Positions 1 through 6,005 of a DNA stretch of 10,955 nucleotides are shown one piece after another. The stretch's first letter is position 1. Each line of letters opens with the position of its first letter. Below the pieces are notes generated by a model. That model saw only the letters and a program-made list of their open reading frames with translations. It was not told the DNA's origin and did not search any database. Source of the DNA: Woeseia sp. Its GTDB lineage: Bacteria > Pseudomonadota > Gammaproteobacteria > Steroidobacterales > Woeseiaceae. The translations under genes and the position numbers were made by a program. The DNA is taken from the NCBI GenBank assembly GCA_018701055.1, contig JABIUH010000271.1, positions 1 to 10,955 of the forward strand, given 5' to 3'.

Positions 1-415
1 CATCGGGAAATTGACGGACTAGATTGTCGCGAAACGGTTTCTTACCCGCTTTGGTCGTGAACACTTTATCGCCGACATAAAATCGATCGTATTCATCGGC
101 CATGGCAGCCCATTTGAGCTTGCCGTCCGTCAGGAAGTCGAATAGACGGCGGGTTCGCGTGGTTGTGCCGACGTCTCCGATGTAGTGCACTCCGACATCC
201 CATTCGTAACCATTGCGTTCGTAGGAGTGGGTATAGCCACCCGCTGTGTAGTGCTGCTCGAGAACTGCGATCTTCCAACCCAGTTCACTCAACATTGCGG
301 CGGTCGTCAATCCACCCATTCCTGATCCTATAACAAGCGCGTCGTAGTCCCCCTCTAAGCGATTGGGTCGATAGCGTTTACCGATTCGAAGTGTGCTGGC
401 CTTCATTTTTGACAT
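1..415 (-). CDS. FAD-dependent oxidoreductase, CrtI/RetSat (phytoene desaturase / all-trans-retinol 13,14-reductase-like) family, partial
   Basis: The gene starts on the minus strand at the ATG ending at 415; a second in-frame ATG ends at 406. It runs off the left edge, leaving about 138 N-terminal residues. After a short basic leader there is a dinucleotide-binding beta-alpha-beta unit, DALVIGSGMGGLTTAAML, with the GxGxxG signature. An acidic residue ends the second strand (AVLEQH), followed by AGGYTHSYERNGYEWDVGVH and YIGD. This combination of GGxTHS and the DVGxHYIG block is typical of the bacterial RetSat-like branch of the CrtI flavin amine-oxidoreductase superfamily. Members saturate or desaturate polyene or other unsaturated lipid-like substrates; the substrate here cannot be told. 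The catalytic C-terminal half is outside the window. No clear Shine-Dalgarno precedes either ATG. The gene diverges from the GST gene, with 82 bases between the starts. Confidence 0.85.
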   Translation of the reverse strand, partial: MSKMKASTLRIGKRYRPNRLEGDYDALVIGSGMGGLTTAAMLSELGWKIAVLEQHYTAGGYTHSYERNGYEWDVGVHYIGDVGTTTRTRRLFDFLTDGKLKWAAMADEYDRFYVGDKVFTTKAGKKPFRDNLVRQFPD

Positions 416-455
416 CGCGCAATGCTACCGGAAGTGGAGACAAACGTACGGTCAA

Positions 456-478
456 GTTTGCCTGCCGCGCCAGCAAAC
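456..478. promoter_or_regulatory. Inverted repeat in the divergent intergenic region, possible operator
   Basis: GTTTGC at 456-461 and GCAAAC at 473-478 form a perfect 6-base inverted repeat with an 11-base spacer. It ends 19 bases before the GST start codon, in the only gap between two divergent genes. The position would suit a regulator-binding site. A 6-base arm can arise by chance, and no convincing -35/-10 pair is visible around it, so this is tentative. Confidence 0.25.
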
Positions 479-497
479 AGTCTGATATCATCGATTG

Positions 498-1100
498 ATG
501 GACATTACCTTGTATGAAGCAATTGTTTCCGGTCACGCTCATCGGGTTCGACTCTTCCTCTCATTGCTGGACCTCCCCTACCAATCAGTAGTGATGGACA
601 TGCAAAAAGGCGCTCACAAAGAGCCTGAATATCGCAAGCTGAGTCCTTTAGGACAGATACCAACGCTTGTTGATGGAGATGTTGTGATTACAGACTCCAC
701 CGCAGCACTGGTTTACCTCGCGAAAAAATATGGCGACGAAAAATGGCTGCCGGAGGACCCGGTTGGCGCAGCTAGAATTCAGCGCTGGCTGTCAACCGCT
801 TCAGGAGAATTATTTCGCGGCCCGGTTGTCGCACGAGGCGTTAAATTATTTGGCCGTGACTATCACTACGATGACGCAACCATGTGGGCCGGACGACTTC
901 TCAAATGGATGGATGAAGAACTGAGTCACAGAAACTGGCTCGCCGCAGATCATGCAACTATCGCGGACGTCGCAATGTACAGCTACCTTCGTGTCGCCAA
1001 TGAGGGTGATATAGATCTTGCCGGTTACCTGGCGGTTCTTGGCTGGCTAGAGCGCGTCGAAGATCTCGAAAATTTTATCCCAATGACCATATCGAAGTAA
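498..1100 (+). CDS. Glutathione S-transferase family protein
   Basis: This is a 200-residue soluble two-domain GST, the usual family length. The N-terminal thioredoxin-like domain (about residues 1-78) has a Ser at position 11 near the usual catalytic site. It also has GQIPTL with the cis-Pro at residue 55, and the glutathione-contacting ITDST (Asp66-Ser67, equivalent to the common ES pair). The C-terminal helical domain carries WLAADHATIADVAMYSYL (about residues 147-164), the conserved N-capping box and folding motif with Thr154 and Asp157. The ATG at 498 is preferred; an in-frame TTG lies directly before it, and no Shine-Dalgarno separates the two. The likely role is glutathione conjugation, glutathione peroxidase-like activity or ligand binding in the cytoplasm; the subclass and substrate are not determinable. 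It appears monocistronic, with 121 bases before the next gene. Confidence 0.93.
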   Translation: MDITLYEAIVSGHAHRVRLFLSLLDLPYQSVVMDMQKGAHKEPEYRKLSPLGQIPTLVDGDVVITDSTAALVYLAKKYGDEKWLPEDPVGAARIQRWLSTASGELFRGPVVARGVKLFGRDYHYDDATMWAGRLLKWMDEELSHRNWLAADHATIADVAMYSYLRVANEGDIDLAGYLAVLGWLERVEDLENFIPMTISK

Positions 1101-1221
1101 CTAAACCTATCGCCTTTTGCATAAGCTGCCACGTTCAGCATGCATTAATAAACACCCACGTATCTTTGCACCCTGTCGTTTAACTAACGGCATGTAAACA
1201 ACTTGCAGAGGTATTTCAGTC

Positions 1222-1758
1222 ATGAAAATTTCCACAGTTACACTGCTTGGGCTAGCAGTGCTTTTCTCCGCTAGTGCAAATGCAGATGAAAGCTTAACGC
1301 TCGGCGGGTCAATCGGTTACGTCAACATCGAAAATGATGATCCCGGTTTTGATTTTGACGCCAATGATACGGGCTATAAGTTCTTCGCCAATTATACGTT
1401 CAGCAGCAATCTTGCAATCGAAGGCGGGTACGTCGATTTCGGATCACCTGAAGATATTGTTGGTGGTCTTCCTGGCGAGATCGATGCATCCGGTTGGAAT
1501 ATTTATGGTGTTGGCAACATCCCGTTATCCGATGACGTCAATGTGTTCGCCAAGGCCGGCGTCGTCGCATGGGAGGCAGACTCGAGCATAGATGGTTTCC
1601 TCGTCGACACCGACGACGGTACGGATCTCGCCTTGGGCTTTGGCGCACGCTGGAACTCTAGTGAATCATTCGGCATCCGCGCGGAGGTGGATTGGTTTGA
1701 TATCGACGAGGCCGACAGCATCTGGATGGCATCAGTTGGATTTGAACTCCGGTTCTAA
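1222..1758 (+). CDS. Small outer-membrane beta-barrel protein (OmpA-like transmembrane domain / OMP_b-brl type)
   Basis: This 178-residue protein starts with a Sec signal peptide (about residues 1-21, hydrophobic core TVTLLGLAVLF, cleavage predicted after SANA before DES). The mature part alternates polar and hydrophobic residues, with aromatic girdles, in about eight strands. Examples are LTLGGSIGYVNI, YKFFANYTFSSNLAIEGGYVDFG, VNVFAKAGVVAWEAD, LALGFGARWN and FGIRAEVDWFDI. It ends in a C-terminal Phe (ASVGFELRF), the usual BAM recognition signature. It has no C-terminal OmpA peptidoglycan-binding domain. The ligand or role is unknown; relatives are porin-like or adhesin/stability proteins. 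The loops are strongly acidic (DDPGFDFDANDT, VDTDDGTD), which may suit cation binding or a saline setting; this is inference. A GAGG at 1208-1211 sits 10 bases before the ATG. Confidence 0.9.
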   Translation: MKISTVTLLGLAVLFSASANADESLTLGGSIGYVNIENDDPGFDFDANDTGYKFFANYTFSSNLAIEGGYVDFGSPEDIVGGLPGEIDASGWNIYGVGNIPLSDDVNVFAKAGVVAWEADSSIDGFLVDTDDGTDLALGFGARWNSSESFGIRAEVDWFDIDEADSIWMASVGFELRF

Positions 1759-1780
1759 ACGGAAACTCGTACTACACCAA

Positions 1781-1813
1781 GAGAAATGCCCATCACATCG
1801 ATGGGCGACTCTC
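1781..1813. terminator. Hairpin between convergent genes, possible bidirectional terminator
   Basis: GCCCATC (1788-1794) and GATGGGC (1800-1806) form a perfect 7-bp stem with a 5-base loop. GAGA (1781-1784) and TCTC (1810-1813) extend it across a 3x3 internal loop. It lies in the 59-base gap between the stop of the barrel gene on the plus strand and the stop of the DUF1697 gene on the minus strand, where a shared terminator is expected. There is no long U-tract on either side (only TTTCTCTT on the minus strand), so termination efficiency is uncertain. Confidence 0.5.
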
Positions 1814-1817
1814 GTTG

Positions 1818-2357
1818 CTAGGTTTGATTTGCCAGCGCCAGCATCTTGTTAACCGTGCGCCAGTTACGCGCCGTCACCGGCACGCCAAGACAACGTTCAA
1901 CGCTAGCGGCAAGTTTCGACCGCCCGATTCCGTCGGGTGCATATAAATAAAACACGTCATCCAGGAGTGCGTAGCGTTCCGTCTCGTTTTGAAGCGCTTC
2001 GAGTTTTCCCTCGTCGATGTCCGTTGGCTTCGTAGCCAAGAAAAACAGGTGCAACGACTTGGGTTCGGCCTCCCCTTCAGGAAACGGATTGGCATCACGT
2101 GCTCTGACTAGAGCGCTGGCCGACAGCAGCAAAACCATCGGCTCGAAGCCATGCTCACTTTTTACGGAGTGCCGAATCTCGTCTGGTAACAGGTCAGGAC
2201 CGGATTGCGGAGAGCTGAAAACCGCATTGCCGCTTTGGATGTAGGTTTTGACATCGGTGCAGCCGAGCCCTTCCAATATCGCAACCAAAGACTTCATGGG
2301 CAGGCGATTGTGCCCTCCCACATTGATACCGCGAAACAAGGCGACCCAGTGACTCAC
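1818..2357 (-). CDS. DUF1697 domain-containing protein
   Basis: This 179-residue protein spans the full length of the DUF1697 family (PF08002). It begins with the hallmark WVALFRGINVGGHNRLPMKSL, followed by GCTDVKTYIQSGNAVFSS. It ends with the second conserved block, IGRSKLAASVERCLGVPVTARNWRTVNKML. The start is a GTG at 2357; it places the conserved N-terminus exactly at the family start, and a TTAGGT-like Shine-Dalgarno lies about 7 bases upstream. The biochemical function of the family is unknown; the proteins are small, soluble and widespread as single genes. It is convergent with the barrel gene and divergent from the rhomboid gene. Confidence 0.92.
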   Translation of the reverse strand: MSHWVALFRGINVGGHNRLPMKSLVAILEGLGCTDVKTYIQSGNAVFSSPQSGPDLLPDEIRHSVKSEHGFEPMVLLLSASALVRARDANPFPEGEAEPKSLHLFFLATKPTDIDEGKLEALQNETERYALLDDVFYLYAPDGIGRSKLAASVERCLGVPVTARNWRTVNKMLALANQT

Positions 2358-2458
2358 TAGGCGAACCTAACACGCGTTCAATTCCGTATAAAGATTTGCA
2401 TACATACAGTCTTTATAAGCTCAGGCATAATGCGCAACGATCCTTCCCAGACCTGCTC

Positions 2459-2462
2459 GAGG
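2459..2462 (+). promoter_or_regulatory. Ribosome-binding site that decides the rhomboid start
   Basis: GAGG lies 8 bases before the ATG at 2471. The frame stays open upstream to a TTG at 2396, but that start has no comparable site and would add 25 residues of non-membrane sequence not expected in the minimal rhomboid fold. The site therefore supports the ATG at 2471. Confidence 0.6.
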
Positions 2463-2470
2463 TTAAACCC

Positions 2471-3076
2471 ATGACGCAATTTGGTCCTAACGCAGCCACC
2501 GTCATAATGGCCGCCACCATATTGTTTAGCCTGCTCGGTATTTATTCGAGCCCGACATTGATTAATCGAAGTTTATTCAGGCCTTATTGGCTACTGCGAT
2601 CCAACCAGTACGAAACAGTCATCACGAGCGGTCTCGCCCATGCCGATCTGTCGCATTTAATTTTCAACATGGTGACATTTTGGTTTTTCGCCTTTCCGTT
2701 AGAAGCGCACATCGGCACCACAAAATTTATGGTGCTCTATGTGTTTGGCCTGGTCTTGAGTCACAGCTGCACGTATTTCAAACAAAAAGACAACTCGGAC
2801 TACGCCTCGTTAGGCGCATCGGGTGCCATTTCGGCGGTGCTATTTTCCTATATTGTCTATTTCCCCAATACGAGCATGTTGATCTTGCCCTTTCCGTTTC
2901 CCATTCCGGCTGCGTTGTTCGCTGTTAGCTATGTCGCTTATTCATATTGGGCCGCAAACCAACAACGTGGCGGAATCAATCATGACGCACACCTTTGCGG
3001 TGCCATTAGCGGTGTTGTTTTTGTGGCATTGACTGACGTCAGTGCATTTCAAAACTTGACCCGCCTATTTTCGTAA
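2471..3076 (+). CDS. Rhomboid family intramembrane serine protease
   Basis: With the ATG at 2471 the protein has 201 residues, the size of the minimal six-TM bacterial rhomboid core. All active-site elements are present. His57, His62 and Asn66 in TM2 (HADLSHLIFN) have the same spacing as His145/His150/Asn154 of E. coli GlpG. The nucleophile is Ser117 in GASG in TM4, and the general base is His174 in HDAHLCG in TM6. Hydrophobic segments lie at about 10-28, 60-77, 84-100, 116-132, 137-160 and 174-190. It should cleave single-pass membrane proteins within the inner membrane; the substrate is unknown and no neighbour is an obvious candidate. There is no cytoplasmic GlpG-type N-domain and no extra TM. 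It appears to be a single-gene unit, with 113 bases to the divergent DUF1697 gene and 91 bases to the next gene downstream. Confidence 0.93.
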   Translation: MTQFGPNAATVIMAATILFSLLGIYSSPTLINRSLFRPYWLLRSNQYETVITSGLAHADLSHLIFNMVTFWFFAFPLEAHIGTTKFMVLYVFGLVLSHSCTYFKQKDNSDYASLGASGAISAVLFSYIVYFPNTSMLILPFPFPIPAALFAVSYVAYSYWAANQQRGGINHDAHLCGAISGVVFVALTDVSAFQNLTRLFS

Positions 3077-3167
3077 CCGCACCCTATGCAAATGGCATTG
3101 ATAGTGGCGAGTTGGAAATTCCAATGTCGGGCAAGCCTTTGCAAATCGCGTATCAGGAGCAACATCA

Positions 3168-3869
3168 ATGACTAATATCGGCCGTCTATTCATTATTGCG
3201 TTCTTATTCAGCGCTTTTTCTGCCGCGGCAGAACGAATTGCTGTCATCGGCACGGGCGAGGTTGCTGGAGCGCTGGGTCCGGAATTTGCCTTGCAAGGCC
3301 ACGAGGTCGTTTATGGCTCACGCGATCCGTCGCGGGAGTCGGTTCAGGCCCTGGTTGAACGTACTGCTGGAAACGCATCAGCCGCAATGCCTGTTGACGC
3401 GGTCGTGGGAGCGAAATTTGTAGTTCTCGCAGTTCCCGGTGGTTTGGTCGAATCAATCACTCGCAGTTTGGGTGATCTGGCCGGCAAGATCATCATTGAC
3501 CCTACCAATCACTTTGCCACCGGCGAGGACGGCCTGCCCGAAATGGCCGTTGCCACATCGAACGGCGAAATCATTCAGGCCGCCGCACCGGACGCCTTTG
3601 TGGTCAAGGCATTCAATACGCTCAATTGGAGCACTATGGTCGACCCAGAGAGCGCTGGCGGGCCTGTCTCAATCCCCCTGGTTGGAGACAACGCCGATGC
3701 CAAGGCCGCTGTAGCCACCCTGGTAGAAGGCATGGGGCTTGAGGCAATCGACGTGGGGCCCATACGTTACGCGAGACACATTGAGGGCATGCTCATCGTC
3801 TGGATCAGCGCTAGATTCCGGCCAGCGGAGAGTTTCGAGTATCACTTACGAAAATTACCCTCAAACTAG
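3168..3869 (+). CDS. NADPH-dependent F420 reductase-like Rossmann protein (F420_oxidored family) with an N-terminal signal peptide
   Basis: This 233-residue protein matches the NADP-oxidoreductase/F420-dependent family (PF03807). The nucleotide-binding loop is IAVIGTGEVAGALG (about residues 24-37), with Ala33 in place of the usual third Gly. GHEVVYGSRDP (about 44-54) has the Arg expected to contact the NADPH 2'-phosphate. VVLAVP, IIIDPTN and VVKAFNT follow, with the terminal PIRYARHIEGMLIVWISARF helix. Family members transfer hydride between NADPH and F420 or another acceptor; the acceptor here is unknown. Unusually, residues 1-21 form a Sec-type signal (MTNIGRLFIIAFLFSAF then SAAA before ER) that leads directly into the first Rossmann strand. 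No later Met can replace the start before residue 73, and AGGAG (3155-3159) lies 8 bases before this ATG. Export, or a membrane anchor if uncleaved, is therefore likely. Confidence 0.85.
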   Translation: MTNIGRLFIIAFLFSAFSAAAERIAVIGTGEVAGALGPEFALQGHEVVYGSRDPSRESVQALVERTAGNASAAMPVDAVVGAKFVVLAVPGGLVESITRSLGDLAGKIIIDPTNHFATGEDGLPEMAVATSNGEIIQAAAPDAFVVKAFNTLNWSTMVDPESAGGPVSIPLVGDNADAKAAVATLVEGMGLEAIDVGPIRYARHIEGMLIVWISARFRPAESFEYHLRKLPSN

Positions 3870-3943
3870 GGTTTCAAACTGAAATAGCCGTCTCAAGATT
3901 TTTTTGTGACCTAACTCCCTGCAAACTGCCCGCCCGGCTTGCA

Positions 3944-3981
3944 CACTGCAGTGCGAGGGTCCACATCTGGCGCGGGCCCGC
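3944..3981. promoter_or_regulatory. Two palindromes upstream of the ExeA-like gene
   Basis: The 132-base gap before the ATPase gene contains two perfect 10-base palindromes. They are CACTGCAGTG at 3944-3953 and GCGGGCCCGC at 3972-3981, with centres 28 bases apart. They lie within 60 bases of the start codon and could be operator sites or part of the 5' untranslated leader. No matching -35/-10 pair stands out. A run of seven T at 3899-3905 sits nearer the upstream gene and may aid its termination, but it has no strong stem before it. Confidence 0.25.
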
Positions 3982-4001
3982 AAAATCATTGCAGGTTTGC
4001 C

Positions 4002-6005
4002 ATGTACGAAGAGCATTTTGGGCTAAGTTCCCGACCGTTCGGTGCCAAAGCCGAGGGTAAAGACGTGTTTGTCGGCCCTGAGCAAACAAAAGCGACCACA
4101 CGGATGCATAAGGGACTGACCCTCGGCGATTCCGTCGCGATCGTAACCGGCATGGTCGGCGTTGGTAAAACCACCGTCGTTACTCGCTCGTTGGAAACGA
4201 TTGTAAACGGCCGCGTGGTTATCTGGATTGGTCGAATGCGACTAGACTCAGACGAACTGATGGCACTGTTGCTGGCCGGGTTTGGCGTGAGTTCCAGAAT
4301 CAAGGGAACCGTCCGTAAATTTGTCACTTTAAAACGATTACTGCTCGAACGAGCGGCAACTGTCGCGCCAGTTGCGATTGTCGTCGAGGACGCACAAAGA
4401 ATCGGCGTCGACGCATTGGCTGAACTTGAAGCATTGACAGCTACCGACGCTGGCGACGGCACAAGCGCTAACATCATTCTTATGGGGCAAACCAGCCTGA
4501 ACGAATTTCTGCTGGAGCCTGATCTCGCGAGATTAAAACAACGTGTACGGCTACGGCAGAATATTGAGCCACTCACCGCGACAGAGGTGCAGGGATACTT
4601 GAAACACTGTATCCGTGAAGCTGGCGGGAATTACGATTTAATTTTTGCTGAAGGTGTTGCCGATCTCGTTTACCAGTGCTCGGGGGGAATTCCGCGCGTG
4701 ATCAACAATGTGTGTGAAGCGGCGATGACAGCGGCAATGGACGAACATTCTGCTCAGGTAACGTCAGCACTTTTCTCACAGGTCGCAGCGGAAACCTGGG
4801 GTTACGTAACAGCATCTGTAGAGACTGCTGCGATAACTCCAGACGATGACATCGAAAATGTTTTGGTCGATCCAACCGAAGCAGAAAATCCCGCCACGAC
4901 TGAGACGTCAAGTCGTACCGCAGAAAAAGCTGCGGTTTCGCAAGATGACTTAGAATCGCAAAACGAATATTTTCAGAACGAAACAGACACCGCGGCCTCA
5001 TCCATTGAAGACGACATCTCAACCCCTAGCGGTGACCAGTCAGCAACCTCAGCGGAGGCTGAACTCGCAACTCCTAGTCTCAACGAGATAGTAGTCCCTC
5101 CTGAGGATGGGGTAAAAGCATCTAAACACGGCGAACCGGATATCGATTGGGAGGCGATTGCGCCACCTGCCCTGCGAACGCGCGAAGACAGTAACGAACA
5201 AACATTTTCGACCAAAGAATCATCGCAAAATCCCACGAGCGCACGCGAGCTTATCGTCGAATCAGGAAATCGCCCCCATATTGATACTGTGATTTCCGTT
5301 AGTGAGAGTGAGGTAGAAAACACCCACCCAACGCAAGAAGGCGTAGCAGAATCGCAACCAGAAGCGCCCGAGGTGACTGACACAGATAGGCCCAACGACT
5401 CACCCGAATTTGACCTTAGCGCATTACCGGAGCTTATCAACGACACACAACCCGAGCTTCGCGAGCTTCCCGAAATCACTGATGGACCCGCAGTAGCAAT
5501 CAAATTCCCGACGTTGTCGGAATCTGAGGCAACACTCGGAGACGCCCAGTCTGAAATACCAACGCTAGTCCCCCGCATCGAATCAAAACAAAGATTTGAG
5601 GCACTTGATCCTACAACCTTACCCGCGAAAATAATTGCTGAGCAAGAAGAGTCAGATAGCGAAGAGAGCCTCAAAGAAGATGAACTGCGTGATCTCGATA
5701 CAGCACTCTCGGTTGAAACCGAATCGACTAATATAATGGCAGGCATTACGGCCAATCTGGAAGACGTCTCCAGCGTGGCACAAGAGATCAACGCCGCGTC
5801 ACCTGTCACAGAACAAACAACGGCCGAGGATTCCAATTCGACGAATGAAGAATCCGTGACAACAACAGACGTTGTGACAACAGGCCTGAATTTAGATGAA
5901 ATGAGGGAGCTAGTCACTTCGCACGATAATGCGGATACCGGCGACACGACAACGTCGTTAGAATTGCCAACATTGTCCGATTCGATTCGATGCGCATCAC
6001 CATAG
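4002..6005 (+). CDS. ExeA/MshM-type AAA+ ATPase with long acidic C-terminal extension (frame ends early at a 5-bp repeat)
   Basis: This frame gives 667 residues from the ATG at 4002, where MYEEHFGLSSRPF is the classic ExeA-family opening; AGGT lies about 5 bases upstream. The AAA domain (about 1-268) has Walker A GMVGVGKT (50-57) and a Walker B region AIVVEDAQ (about 125-132). ED stands there where relatives usually have DE. NIILMGQTSLNEFL (157-170) is the sensor-1 strand, Arg residues lie in ARLKQRVRLRQNIEPL (176-191), and GGIPRVINNVCEAAM is the sensor-2 helix. ExeA-type ATPases energise assembly of secretin or pilus machinery across peptidoglycan. From about residue 290 the protein is acidic, rich in Ser, Thr, Glu, Asp and Pro, and looks disordered, with recurring LPEL/LPEI/PTLSES motifs. 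There is no peptidoglycan-binding domain, TM segment or visible gsp/msh partner gene. The frame stops at 6003-6005, just past a CGATT repeat; the overlapping next frame continues the same kind of tail. Confidence 0.8.
   Translation: MYEEHFGLSSRPFGAKAEGKDVFVGPEQTKATTRMHKGLTLGDSVAIVTGMVGVGKTTVVTRSLETIVNGRVVIWIGRMRLDSDELMALLLAGFGVSSRIKGTVRKFVTLKRLLLERAATVAPVAIVVEDAQRIGVDALAELEALTATDAGDGTSANIILMGQTSLNEFLLEPDLARLKQRVRLRQNIEPLTATEVQGYLKHCIREAGGNYDLIFAEGVADLVYQCSGGIPRVINNVCEAAMTAAMDEHSAQVTSALFSQVAAETWGYVTASVETAAITPDDDIENVLVDPTEAENPATTETSSRTAEKAAVSQDDLESQNEYFQNETDTAASSIEDDISTPSGDQSATSAEAELATPSLNEIVVPPEDGVKASKHGEPDIDWEAIAPPALRTREDSNEQTFSTKESSQNPTSARELIVESGNRPHIDTVISVSESEVENTHPTQEGVAESQPEAPEVTDTDRPNDSPEFDLSALPELINDTQPELRELPEITDGPAVAIKFPTLSESEATLGDAQSEIPTLVPRIESKQRFEALDPTTLPAKIIAEQEESDSEESLKEDELRDLDTALSVETESTNIMAGITANLEDVSSVAQEINAASPVTEQTTAEDSNSTNEESVTTTDVVTTGLNLDEMRELVTSHDNADTGDTTTSLELPTLSDSIRCASP
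5978..5991. repeat. Short tandem repeat (CGATT, 2.8 copies) at the break in the ATPase frame
   Basis: The 14 bases CGATTCGATTCGAT have period 5. Losing one 5-base unit joins the upstream frame to the downstream frame without a stop, reading LPTLSDS then MRITIAAED. The joined protein would have 992 residues; gaining two units would also join the frames. The overlap contains no X-XXY-YYZ slippery heptamer, so programmed -1 frameshifting is not suggested. Confidence 0.75.

Noticed and set aside
1175..1191. Small stem-loop (six pairs with one G-U) upstream of the outer-membrane barrel gene, considered as a riboswitch or thermometer element
   Set aside because: It is short, AT-rich and matches no known element; such hairpins are expected by chance.
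2396..2470. Possible 25-residue N-terminal extension of the rhomboid from a TTG
   Set aside because: The ATG at 2471 has a well-spaced GAGG and gives the standard minimal rhomboid fold; the TTG has no ribosome-binding site.
3939..4001. Possible N-terminal extension of the ExeA-like ATPase from a TTG
   Set aside because: The family consensus begins at MYEEHFGL (ATG at 4002), which has an AGGT upstream, and the extension covers intergenic palindromes.
3986..4576. Antisense open frame of 196 codons opposite the AAA domain
   Set aside because: It overlaps entirely a region with clear Walker A and sensor motifs on the plus strand.
4973..5947. Long antisense open frame (324 codons, very Ser/Val-rich) opposite the acidic tail
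   Set aside because: It is a by-product of the Glu/Asp/Ser/Thr codon bias of the sense strand. The product is low-complexity, has no recognisable domain, and the sense frame is anchored by the ExeA domain.
5930..6005. Programmed -1 ribosomal frameshift to join the two tail frames
   Set aside because: No slippery heptamer in the correct phase and no obvious downstream stem are present in the overlap of open frames; repeat slippage explains the break better.
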